A stretch of DNA of 64,000 nucleotides, taken from positions 1-64,000 of the forward strand of contig DASROF010000017.1 in NCBI GenBank assembly GCA_035647075.1, written 5' to 3'. The stretch comes from Gp6-AA40 sp035647075 (GTDB lineage: Bacteria; Acidobacteriota; Vicinamibacteria; Vicinamibacterales; UBA2999). Positions 49,292 to 57,318 of the stretch are shown here, in pieces. The notes beneath the pieces were generated by a model. That model had not been told where the DNA came from, did no database searches, and saw only the letters and a list, made by a program, of their open reading frames with translations. Position 1 is the stretch's first letter; every line of letters begins with the position of its first letter. The translations under genes were made by a program, and so were the position numbers.

Positions 49292-50773
49292 ATCCGTCAC
49301 CGGCTTCAACACCGGGCTCTCATCCGCGAACTGCTGAATGATCGAGAGCAGGCCCATGTACAGGAAACCGACCTGGAACAGCACCAGGAACGGAATGGTT
49401 CCGTAGATGCCGTTGGCGAGCGCGTAAAACACGGTGGCGGTGAAGTAGAGGCCGAGTGCGACCTCGATCATCGGCTGGACCAGGAAGCTCTGGCGGTATT
49501 TCTTCCCGATCCACTCGTCGCCGCGCCCCTCAATCCGGTACTTCGGCGTGCGGGCGAACTCGCTCTGCTGGTTGAAGAGCGCCTCGAACACCGCGCGGGT
49601 GTTGTTGACGGTGAGGCCGATGCCGATCGACATCAGGAACGGCAGGTACTTCAGCCTGGTCACCCAGTCTTTGTGCAGCTCGCGCTGGCAGACCATGTAG
49701 AAATTCGCCACCGACGCCGTGGCCGCGAAGAAGAGCGGCACGTCGATCAGCAGCATTTCGTACCACCCCATGTTGTAGCGAATCGCCATCGACGGCCCGA
49801 GCAGGACCGACAGCACGCACATGAGCGGGTAGTTGAAGTTCGCCGTGAGGTGGAAGAACGCTTCCGCCTTCACGCCCAGCGGCACCTTCGCGCGCAGGAT
49901 CTGCGGCAGCAGCTTGCGGCAGGTCTGAATCGAACCCTTCGCCCAGCGATGCTGCTGCGACTTGAACGAGTTCATCTCCACCGGCACTTCCGCGGGGGCG
50001 ATCAGATCGGGAAGGAAGATGAACTTCCAGCCGCGCAGCTGCGCTCGGTAGCTGAGGTCGAGATCCTCAGTCAGCGTGTCGTGCTGCCAACCACCGGCGT
50101 CGGCAATCGCAGCGCGCCGCCAGATGCCTGCCGTGCCGTTGAAGTTGAAAAACAGACCCGCGCGATTGCGCCCACCGTGCTCGAGCACGAAGTGGCCGTC
50201 GAGCAGGATCGACTGGATCTTCGTGAGCAGCGAGTAATCCTGATTGATGTGTCCCCATCGCGCCTGTACCATCGCGATGCGATCGTCGCCGAAATACGGA
50301 ACCGTCTTCTCGAGGAAGTCGGGCGACGGCATGAAGTCGGCATCGAAGATGGCGATGAAGTCACCTTTGGCCACGTGCATCGCCGCGTCGAGCGCTCCGG
50401 CCTTGTAGCCGGTGCGGTCGGTGCGATGAATGTAGGTGATGTCGATGCCGGCCGCGGCATTGCGCATCACCGCGCGCTCCGCCACATTCTGCGTTTCGTC
50501 GGTGGAGTCGTCCAGGACCTGGATCTCGAGCAGCTCGCGCGGGTATTGAAGCTGACAGACGGCATCGATCAGCCGATCCGCCACATACATCTCGTTGTAG
50601 ATCGGAAGCTGGACCGTGACCTTCGGCAGCCGATCCATGCCTGCAGGGGCCGGATGACGACCCTTGTTCTTCATGTACAGGTAGACCAGGTAATACCGGT
50701 GCCACCCGTAGACCGCCAGAATGACGAGGACGAAAAAATAGGTCGCGAGAACGAGCGTTTCGCCGGGCGTCAT
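49289..50773 (-). CDS. Family 2 glycosyltransferase, cellulose-synthase-like membrane enzyme
   Basis: A 494-residue processive-type glycosyltransferase. ATG 50773 opens a membrane helix (TLVLATYFFVLVILAVYGWHRYYLVYLYM). The GT-A domain has the expected acids and motifs: VTVQLPIYNE, VLDDSTDET, IFDADFMPS, LTEDLDLSYRAQLRGW, and QQHRWAKGS (the Q-x-x-R-W motif). Four or five more membrane helices follow (about 340-490). The size and lack of a PilZ domain fit CesA-like glucomannan/ceramide-glucosyltransferase-like enzymes, so the product may be a beta-linked polysaccharide or glycolipid. No companion exopolysaccharide genes are present. Confidence 0.92.
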   Translation of the reverse strand: MTPGETLVLATYFFVLVILAVYGWHRYYLVYLYMKNKGRHPAPAGMDRLPKVTVQLPIYNEMYVADRLIDAVCQLQYPRELLEIQVLDDSTDETQNVAERAVMRNAAAGIDITYIHRTDRTGYKAGALDAAMHVAKGDFIAIFDADFMPSPDFLEKTVPYFGDDRIAMVQARWGHINQDYSLLTKIQSILLDGHFVLEHGGRNRAGLFFNFNGTAGIWRRAAIADAGGWQHDTLTEDLDLSYRAQLRGWKFIFLPDLIAPAEVPVEMNSFKSQQHRWAKGSIQTCRKLLPQILRAKVPLGVKAEAFFHLTANFNYPLMCVLSVLLGPSMAIRYNMGWYEMLLIDVPLFFAATASVANFYMVCQRELHKDWVTRLKYLPFLMSIGIGLTVNNTRAVFEALFNQQSEFARTPKYRIEGRGDEWIGKKYRQSFLVQPMIEVALGLYFTATVFYALANGIYGTIPFLVLFQVGFLYMGLLSIIQQFADESPVLKPVTD

Positions 50774-50816
50774 GTGTGAGATTGTGCGGTCAGCACAAAG
50801 ACGGATTATATGCGAT

Positions 50817-51575
50817 ATGAACCATGAGGACCTGCAGCGGCTGCTGACTGACGTCAAGGGCGGAGCGCTCGAGACGCAGCACGCGGCGGAGCGAATTCTC
50901 GAAGCACTGCGCGCTGCCCCGTTCGAAGACCTGGGCTTTGCACGGGTCGACACACATCGTGAGGTTCGGCAGGGCTTCCCCGAGGTGATCCTGGGCCTCG
51001 GAAAGGCCCCGGCTCAGATTGCTGCCATCGCCGAGCGCATCATCGCGCGGGGACAGACGCTGCTGGTCAGCCGCGCCACCCGCGACGCGTTCGATGCCGT
51101 GCGCACGATTGCACCCGCATGCGAGTACCACGAGGACGCTCGCATGATCACGCTCAAGCAGGCCGCCGTTCCGAAAGGTGTCGGCACGGTCCTCGTCGCG
51201 TGCGCAGGCACGTCCGATTTACCCATCGCAGAGGAGGCGGCGATCACTGCGGACGTGATGGGGAATGCGGTGGACCGTCTTTACGACGTCGGCGTCGCGG
51301 GGATCCATCGGTTGTTGCAGGAGCGCGCGCGGCTCGAATCCGCGCGCGTCGTGATCGTCGTCGCGGGAATGGAAGGCGCCCTGCCGAGCGTGATCGCGGG
51401 ATTGATTCAGACGCCGGTGATTGCAGTGCCGACCAGTGTCGGCTATGGCGCAAGCTTCGGTGGACTCGCCGCGTTGCTCGGCATGCTCAACAGCTGCGCG
51501 AACGGCGTGGCGGTGGTGAATATCGACAACGGCTTCGGCGCGGCATGCATGGCCAGCGCGATCAATCATCTCTAA
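50817..51575 (+). CDS. larB: LarB: nickel-pincer cofactor biosynthesis carboxylase
   Basis: A 252-residue protein. It has the N-terminal LarB block (DFEDLGFARVDTHRE-type: FEDLGFARVDTHREVRQGFPEVILGLGKAP) and a C-terminal PurE/AIR-carboxylase-like domain (VACAGTSDLPIAEEAAITADVMGN, GMEGALPSVIAGLIQTPVIAVPTSVGYG, NSCANGVAVVNIDNGFGAACMA). LarB carboxylates nicotinate adenine dinucleotide in the pathway to the lactate-racemase cofactor. larC, larE and larA are not in the window. ATG 50817 gives the typical length. The start is 43 bp from the divergent glycosyltransferase start. Confidence 0.93.
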   Translation: MNHEDLQRLLTDVKGGALETQHAAERILEALRAAPFEDLGFARVDTHREVRQGFPEVILGLGKAPAQIAAIAERIIARGQTLLVSRATRDAFDAVRTIAPACEYHEDARMITLKQAAVPKGVGTVLVACAGTSDLPIAEEAAITADVMGNAVDRLYDVGVAGIHRLLQERARLESARVVIVVAGMEGALPSVIAGLIQTPVIAVPTSVGYGASFGGLAALLGMLNSCANGVAVVNIDNGFGAACMASAINHL

Positions 51576-51602
51576 ACCACGCAGACCACGAAAGTCAGCA
51601 AC

Positions 51603-52148
51603 CTGGCCCAGACCGCGACCGTCTACTCTGCGACGATCGATCTCGCCGACATGGATCGCAGCGTCTACGAGACGCTGGATCTGCGCGTCGCGCGACACCC
51701 GTCGGAGACCGCCGAGTACATGCTGGTCCGCATCCTTGCCTACTGCCTGGAGTATCAGGAGGGGATCGCGCTGACTGAAGGCGTGTCGTCGGGCGACGAG
51801 CCGGCGCTTGTCGTCCGCGACCTGACCGGCAGGATCACCGCCTGGATCGAGGTCGGGATGCCCGACGCAGAGCGGCTACATCGCGGCAGCAAGCGTGCCG
51901 ATCGCGTGGCCGTCTACACGCATCGAGACGTGCGCCAGTTGATTGGCAACCTGGAGGGGCAGCGTATCCATCGATCACAGGACATCCCGATCCGCGCCTT
52001 CGATCGGACCCTCGTCGAGGAGATCGCCGCCCACCTCGCCCGCCGGATCTCCATGTCGATCTCGGTGAGCGGCGGCGAGCTGTTCATCGGGCTGGGCGAG
52101 CGGTCGTGGACCGTGCCGCTCGTCGAGCATCGTCTCAGTCCTCAATGA
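51603..52148 (+). CDS. yaeQ: YaeQ-family protein, apparently starting at CTG
   Basis: About 181 residues. The family N-terminus (M-A-x-x-A-T-[IV]-Y) is encoded upstream of the first ATG (51651): the frame reads Leu-Ala-Gln-Thr-Ala-Thr-Val-Tyr from CTG 51603, and no ATG, GTG or TTG occurs between the upstream in-frame TAA (51573) and 51651. Downstream blocks LRVARHPSETAEYMLVRILAYCLEYQEGIALTEG, DEPALVVRDLTGRITAWIEVG and RVAVYTHRDVRQL are typical YaeQ. The fold resembles PD-(D/E)XK nucleases. Starting at ATG 51651 would remove the first conserved strand. It follows larB by 27 bp. Confidence 0.85.
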   Translation: MAQTATVYSATIDLADMDRSVYETLDLRVARHPSETAEYMLVRILAYCLEYQEGIALTEGVSSGDEPALVVRDLTGRITAWIEVGMPDAERLHRGSKRADRVAVYTHRDVRQLIGNLEGQRIHRSQDIPIRAFDRTLVEEIAAHLARRISMSISVSGGELFIGLGERSWTVPLVEHRLSPQ

Positions 52149-52621
52149 CCTCGGATTGAGAGGTCTCCCTGTGTGATCGGACGATCTGCAATGTGTGCCG
52201 CGACGCAGGGCAAAGGCGTTGCGGAGCGAATGAGTGACACGAGATCAATGCCCTCATCCCGCTTACCGCCGTCCTGAATGGACAGTCGAAAGGCGGCCGT
52301 CCCCTGGCGGTTGCCTGGATGATTCGAACCATCGAACGAATCGATCGTGCCAGAGAACAAGACGTTACCGGCCGAGCGACGGTAGTAGCAATGGACTGTC
52401 CCTCTGAAGCTGACACCGTCGTGGTTGCGAACGATGATTTCTCCGCGCCCCTCCCGTGCCCGCACGCTGAAGGTGGCGGCCGCGTCGACCCCGAGAACGG
52501 TTCGCCATTCAATCGAACCGGACGCCCCCTCAGGAGCAGCATCCTGCGCACGCGCGTGGTGGGGAGCCGCAGTCATCAGTCCGAATCCGACCAGAAAGGA
52601 TGCGACCAGCCCCCTCATCAT
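52142..52621 (-). CDS. Secreted hypothetical protein
   Basis: A 159-residue protein with a signal peptide (VASFLVGFGLMTAAPHHARAQ) and a single beta-rich domain (SIEWRTVLGVDAAATFSVRAREGRGEIIVRN, VLFSGTIDSFDGSNHPG). Two cysteines (VHCYYRR and LPCVAAH) could pair. There is no recognisable family. It begins with two consecutive ATG codons, 5-8 nt after a GGAG site. Its 3' end overlaps yaeQ by 7 bp. It diverges from the next gene over a 178-bp region in which no clear promoter was seen, apart from a TAGAAT at 52733. Confidence 0.65.
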   Translation of the reverse strand: MMRGLVASFLVGFGLMTAAPHHARAQDAAPEGASGSIEWRTVLGVDAAATFSVRAREGRGEIIVRNHDGVSFRGTVHCYYRRSAGNVLFSGTIDSFDGSNHPGNRQGTAAFRLSIQDGGKRDEGIDLVSLIRSATPLPCVAAHIADRPITQGDLSIRGH

Positions 52622-52799
52622 TCACACTCCGGCATTCCATCTCGGGCGCCGGCCGCTTCTACCACTCGTTCCGAGTCGGCGTGTGCGAGAACGTCTCGCC
52701 TCAGTTTAGTACCCGTTTTCAGAGACCGCGGCGCTAGAATCGAGCCGCGCTCGTCAGGCCGCGCCAGGCGGTCCGACGAATAACCGTTCGAGGCGGCCG

Positions 52800-53840
52800 A
52801 TGAGATCACCACGCGTCATAGTCATCGTGCTTGCGCTTGCGTCAGCGACTCCAGCGGCGGCACTGGCGCAGTGGCTCAATTACCCGACACCAGGCATTCC
52901 GCGGCTGCCTGACGGAAGGCCGAACCTCTCGGCACCCGCGCCGAGGACGCCGGACGGGAAGCCGGACTTATCGGGCGTGTGGAGGGGCGCAGGTCCGATC
53001 TATCGATTCAACATCGCTCAGGATCTCGACACCAGGGATGTCCAGCCCTGGGCCGAAGCGCTCTTCCTCAAGCGCGTTCGGGAGTCACGAAAAGACAGTC
53101 CCCTGGCCCGGTGCATGCCGGTCAGTGTGCCCTTCCACAATTTCTTCAATCTGACGCGCGTCGTGCAGACACCGTCGTTGATGGTGATGCTGTATGAATC
53201 GCCAAACAGTCCGCATCGTACGATCTACACCGATGGGCGCGAGTTGCCGAAGGATCCGAATCCCGCGTTCCTCGGGTACTCAGTTGGCCGCTGGGACGGC
53301 GAGACGTTCGTGGTGACCAGTGCAGGTTTCAACGCGCTCGGATGGCTGGATAGTTCGGGCCATCCTCAGACCGAGTCGCTCCGTCTCACCGAACGCATGC
53401 GGCGGCGCGACTTTGGTCATTTGGACTTCGAGATCACCATCGACGATCCCACCGTGTTCACGAAGCCGTTCACGATCAAGACGGAGCGTGTGCTGGCAGC
53501 GGACACCGACCTGCTCGAGGACTATTGCGAAAACGAGCGCAGTCGAGCCCATTTCTCCATCGACACATCAATCAAAGTGAGCCCATCGGTAGTGGCCGCA
53601 TACGCGGGGGTCTATGCGCTTGGCCCGGGCCGCGATATCACGGTCAGCGTGGTGGACGACCTCGTGTTCGTGCGCGGACTCAACGAGCCCAAGGTGCCGC
53701 TGATTCCCACCTCCGCGACCGCATTCATGTCCACCACGACGTCAGCCGGCTTCGAGTTCGTGAAAGACAAACAGGGCACGGTGACCCACGTGATTATTCG
53801 CGGCATCGCAGACGAGCAGAAGGCGGTCCGGAAGAAGTAG
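52800..53840 (+). CDS. Secreted protein of the 'PDGKPDLSGVW' acidobacterial type
   Basis: A 346-residue exported protein (signal peptide ending AAALAQW). The mature N-terminus TPDGKPDLSGVWRGAG is a signature of a very common, functionally uncharacterised secreted family in Acidobacteria. Conserved later blocks are ARCMPVSVP, VQTPSLMVMLYESPNSPHRTIYTDGRELPKDPNPAFLGYSVGRWDGETFVVTSAGFN, and LRLTERMRRRDFGHLDFEITIDDPTVFTKPFTI. A C-terminal extension (about 250-346) with GVYALGPGRDITVSVVDDLVFVRG resembles the beta-strand tail of DUF3471-like domains. No catalytic motif was recognised. Confidence 0.82.
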   Translation: MRSPRVIVIVLALASATPAAALAQWLNYPTPGIPRLPDGRPNLSAPAPRTPDGKPDLSGVWRGAGPIYRFNIAQDLDTRDVQPWAEALFLKRVRESRKDSPLARCMPVSVPFHNFFNLTRVVQTPSLMVMLYESPNSPHRTIYTDGRELPKDPNPAFLGYSVGRWDGETFVVTSAGFNALGWLDSSGHPQTESLRLTERMRRRDFGHLDFEITIDDPTVFTKPFTIKTERVLAADTDLLEDYCENERSRAHFSIDTSIKVSPSVVAAYAGVYALGPGRDITVSVVDDLVFVRGLNEPKVPLIPTSATAFMSTTTSAGFEFVKDKQGTVTHVIIRGIADEQKAVRKK

Positions 53841-53960
53841 CGTCGGCGGACGTGCTGCGAGATCTTGTCGCCGGCCTCGGTTTTCGTAAATCGATCGAGC
53901 GCAATCAGATGCAATTGCCGGCCGCCCTGTGCCGGTACCAACGTTGCGAGCCTGCGTTCT

Positions 53961-54704
53961 GTGGAACCGCAGCGACCGACCGAGCAGCTGTCTATCGATT
54001 GGGCAGCTAACGAGACGCCCGCCCAGAAACCGGCTCCGCCAGTCGCGGCCGTTGAAGCAGGACCGAAGGAAGCAGGGCGGAAGTCTGCTGGCCGATCGCC
54101 TGTCGTCCCGATTGTCACCACGGGCGCAATCGTAGGCGCGATGGCGATGCTGGCTTTCGTGAGCGTTCGCCCGGAGCCACGAATGGCGGCGCCGCCCGCG
54201 ACCGCCACCGCCATCGCCCCGGCACCTGCGACTGCACCTGCACCTGCCTACGTCGAAACCATTCCTCCACCGACCTGGACGGGCGGGCCGCGAGCCAGCT
54301 GGTTACGCGATGGCTCGAAGACGATCACCTTCCAACTGGCGGCCACACGCGACCTCTCGGTCTGGATGAACAAGGCGCGGCCCGCTCTCGCGGCCCGTTG
54401 CCTGTATCACGCGATCGAAGTCTTCGTGGTGCTCGACACGTCCGCCAGCTTCGAACACGACGCCGATCGACGCACGGTCCGCGTGCAGTGGGACGACGAG
54501 CCTGCGACCGTTCAGCAGTGGGGAGTCTCGGAAAGCGGTCGGGAACTCTTTGCTCCGGATGGAAAGGCTTTCATGGAGCGATTGGCAACCTCCCGCCGGC
54601 TGCAGTTCGGCTTTACCCCGTTCAACGCTGATCCGGTGACGGCCGAGTTTGCCGTGCAAGGATTCGATCGCCTCGCTGGCCTGGTGACGAGCACCTGCAA
54701 ATAG
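53961..54704 (+). CDS. Single-pass membrane protein with VasI-like domain
   Basis: A 247-residue protein from GTG 53961; an earlier TTG at 53865 is possible. A charged cytoplasmic tail (PQRPTEQLSIDWAANETPAQ) leads to one membrane helix (VVPIVTTGAIVGAMAMLAFVSV), an Ala/Pro linker, and a periplasmic domain. That domain has the pattern of type VI secretion VasI/EvfG proteins: WLRDGSKTITFQLAATRD, CLYHAIEVFVVLDT, RRTVRVQWDDEPATVQQWGVSESGRELFAPDGKAFMERLATSRRLQFGFTPFN, VTAEFAVQGFDRLAGLVTSTC. Two Cys (ARCLYH and the terminal TCK) are placed as in VasI. No other secretion genes are nearby. Confidence 0.7.
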   Translation: MEPQRPTEQLSIDWAANETPAQKPAPPVAAVEAGPKEAGRKSAGRSPVVPIVTTGAIVGAMAMLAFVSVRPEPRMAAPPATATAIAPAPATAPAPAYVETIPPPTWTGGPRASWLRDGSKTITFQLAATRDLSVWMNKARPALAARCLYHAIEVFVVLDTSASFEHDADRRTVRVQWDDEPATVQQWGVSESGRELFAPDGKAFMERLATSRRLQFGFTPFNADPVTAEFAVQGFDRLAGLVTSTCK

Positions 54705-54773
54705 GCCGGAACCCCGGCGCCCGTCCGGTCCTCCCCCCTCCGACTCTTTTCGATCCAGCGTTTTCGGAGTTTG

Positions 54774-54779
54774 TATACT
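54774..54779 (+). promoter_or_regulatory. Possible -10 element for mutS2
   Basis: TATACT lies 41 bp upstream of the mutS2 ATG, in the only sizeable gap (116 bp) before the mutS2-dnaG-rpoD run. A convincing -35 was not found at standard spacing. Confidence 0.3.
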
Positions 54780-54820
54780 GACAAGTCACCGCTCCGCCAC
54801 TTCCTCGCACAGACACAGCA

Positions 54821-57301
54821 ATGCACGCAGGCGCCCTCCGGGCCCTTGAATTCGATCGGATCGTCGCCGTCGTCGCCGGGCTGTCCGTCACGCCAACCGG
54901 ACAGGATCGGCTCGCCGAGCTCGAACCGTTGATCGACGCTTCGGCTGTCGCGCGCACGCAGCGGGCGACCACGGAGGGCACGCGGTTCCTCGCCGACCAT
55001 CCGGGCTTCCCTCTCCGCGCACCGTCGGACCTCGACGCGATCATCGCGGCGTTGGGAGTTGAAGGACGTGCGCTGGAGCCGTTGCGGCTCGTTGGCCTGG
55101 CGGACTATCTCGAATCGATCGAGCAGACGCGAGCCGCGGTGCGTGGTGTCGCCCCGTCGTTTCCGTTGTTGACGGCGCTGGTCGACACCGTGGCCTCGTT
55201 CAGGAGCGAGATCGCTGACGTGCGACGCAAGATCGAGCCGTCAGGCGACGTTGCCGACAACGCCAGCCCGGCACTCGCGTCCATTCGCGAACGCTTGCGC
55301 AGGCAGAAATCGCGACTGCGATCCACGCTCGATTCGTTCCTGCGAGGACGGGAGACGTCGAAGTACCTGCAGGAGCAGGTCGTCACCGATCGCAATGGCC
55401 GGCACGTCCTGATGGTGCGTGCCGAACATCGCGGCGCGATTCCCGGCATCGTCCACGGCGGCTCCGCCAGCGGCGCGAGCCTCTTCGTCGAGCCGATGGA
55501 GACGGTGGAGATCAACAACGAAATCGTCGAGCTCGAGGAACAGGAGGCCGAAGAGGTCCGGCGAATCCTGCTGGAACTGACCGACGCATTCAGGGGCCGT
55601 CCGGACGATCTGACTCGCACGCTCGGCGTGGCCACGGAGCTGGACGTCATCCAGGCGCGCGCACGGTTCTCTCTGATGACCGATGCGGTGGAGCCGGTGA
55701 TCGCTGCTGACGGAAGCTTCGAGCTTCGCGGCGCCCGGCATCCCCTGCTGATGAGGAGGGTGAACGAGCGGTTGGAGGACGGTCGCGAGGACGGTGGGAT
55801 CGATCCAGTGCCGGTCGACATCCTGCTCACGCCTCCCACGCGCGTCCTGGTGATCACCGGACCGAACACCGGCGGAAAGACTGTCGCCCTCAAAACGGCT
55901 GGACTGCTTTCCTTGATGGCGCAGTCCGGTCTGCACATTCCCGCCGACAAGGGATCGAAGCTGCCGGTCTTCGGGTCCGTGTTCGCGGACATCGGCGACG
56001 AGCAGTCGATTTCCGCAAGCCTCAGTACCTTCTCGGCGCACATCACCAACGTGGTGTCGATGGATCGCACGCTGACGCTGCCGACGCTGATCCTGCTCGA
56101 CGAAGTGGGCGCTGGCACCGACCCGGTCGAAGGCGGGGCACTCGGCACCGCGGTCATCGATCACTTCCGGCGACGCGGCGCGCATCTCATTGCCACGACG
56201 CACTATGACTCGCTCAAGTCGTATGCGTCGACGACGGACGGAGTCGTCAGCGCGGCGTTCGGCTTCAATCCTGAGAATTTTGCGCCTACCTATAAGCTCA
56301 TATACGGATCACCCGGCCGGAGCCTGGCGATTGAGATCGCCGCGCGGCTCGGGATGCCTGCGGATGTCGTCGCCGCAGCGCGCGAGAATCTCACCGAGCG
56401 CGAGAAGCAGCTCGCCGAGCATCTGGCGCGCGTCGACGATGACCTGAGAGCGCTGGAACGGGAGCGTAAACAGGCGACTGCGGAGCGGCTTGCCGTCGCC
56501 GACGCTGAGCGAAAGTTGCGCGCGCGCGAGGCGGCCGTGCGCGATCGCGAAGAGACATTCCGCAAGCGACTCGATTCACGGCTCGAGGAGCAGGTTCGCG
56601 CGGCCCGGAAAGAGATCGACACCGTCATCGAAGGGCTGAAGGCCCGCGCTGCCGAGCTGTCGCAGCAGGCGTCGGTTCGTCTTCGCTCAGGGGACAAGAC
56701 GCGCGTCGCAGGTATCAGCACGGGCGAGACCGGTGCCGTGCGGGCCGATGCGCGCGCGGCGCTGGATGATGTGGTCTCGCGTCTCAAGGTCGGCGCGGGA
56801 GTCGGACCATCGCAGGGTCCGTCGCAGCAAGCCGAAGGCGAGATCGAGGTGGGATCGCGCGTGACTGTCGGTGCCCTCGGGCTCGAAGGAGTCGTCGTTG
56901 AGCTGCACGGCAAGCACGCGGAAATCGATATGCGAGGGAAACGGCTACGCGCGCCCCTTCGGGATCTGCGGATCGCCGGGTCCGCCGCAGACTCCGCTGA
57001 GCGGAACGCTGTCCACAGAATCCGGGTCAATGTGGATCTGGTGCCTCGCACGGGCTCACTGAGCGAGCTGAACGTCATCGGCAACACGGTCGACGAAGCG
57101 CTCACCCGGCTCGAGAAATTCCTCGACGAGGCCATGACCACTGACCTCCGCGAGCTGAGAATCGTCCACGGCCACGGCACGGGACAGCTGCGGCGCGCCA
57201 TCGGCGCGTTTCTGAAGGAACATCCGTTGGTCGCGAACATCAGCACCGCGCCTCAGAATCAGGGTGGCGGTGGGGCGACGATCGTGGAATTGAAGGACTA
57301 G
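54821..57301 (+). CDS. mutS2: MutS2 family ATPase/endonuclease
   Basis: An 826-residue protein that limits recombination and helps rescue collided ribosomes. It has a core/clamp region (1-330, including RGRETSKYLQEQVVTDRNGRHVLMVRAEHRGAIPGIVHG and GASLFVEPMETVEINNEI), the ATPase with Walker A GPNTGGKTVALKTAG and Walker B LILLDEVGAGTDPVEG, and GSPGRSLAIEIAARLG. A long coiled coil (about 520-640) and a KOW-like segment (GSRVTVGALGLEGVVVELHGKHAEIDM) precede the C-terminal Smr nuclease domain (LNVIGNTVDEALTRLEKFLDEA, HGHGTGQLRRAI). The dnaG gene starts 18 bp later. Confidence 0.97.
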   Translation: MHAGALRALEFDRIVAVVAGLSVTPTGQDRLAELEPLIDASAVARTQRATTEGTRFLADHPGFPLRAPSDLDAIIAALGVEGRALEPLRLVGLADYLESIEQTRAAVRGVAPSFPLLTALVDTVASFRSEIADVRRKIEPSGDVADNASPALASIRERLRRQKSRLRSTLDSFLRGRETSKYLQEQVVTDRNGRHVLMVRAEHRGAIPGIVHGGSASGASLFVEPMETVEINNEIVELEEQEAEEVRRILLELTDAFRGRPDDLTRTLGVATELDVIQARARFSLMTDAVEPVIAADGSFELRGARHPLLMRRVNERLEDGREDGGIDPVPVDILLTPPTRVLVITGPNTGGKTVALKTAGLLSLMAQSGLHIPADKGSKLPVFGSVFADIGDEQSISASLSTFSAHITNVVSMDRTLTLPTLILLDEVGAGTDPVEGGALGTAVIDHFRRRGAHLIATTHYDSLKSYASTTDGVVSAAFGFNPENFAPTYKLIYGSPGRSLAIEIAARLGMPADVVAAARENLTEREKQLAEHLARVDDDLRALERERKQATAERLAVADAERKLRAREAAVRDREETFRKRLDSRLEEQVRAARKEIDTVIEGLKARAAELSQQASVRLRSGDKTRVAGISTGETGAVRADARAALDDVVSRLKVGAGVGPSQGPSQQAEGEIEVGSRVTVGALGLEGVVVELHGKHAEIDMRGKRLRAPLRDLRIAGSAADSAERNAVHRIRVNVDLVPRTGSLSELNVIGNTVDEALTRLEKFLDEAMTTDLRELRIVHGHGTGQLRRAIGAFLKEHPLVANISTAPQNQGGGGATIVELKD

Positions 57302-57318
57302 TGATTTCTGACTCCTGA

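Noticed and set aside
54774..54779. A strong mutS2 promoter
   Set aside because: Only the TATACT hexamer is convincing; no -35 at usual spacing, so it is listed only as a weak candidate.
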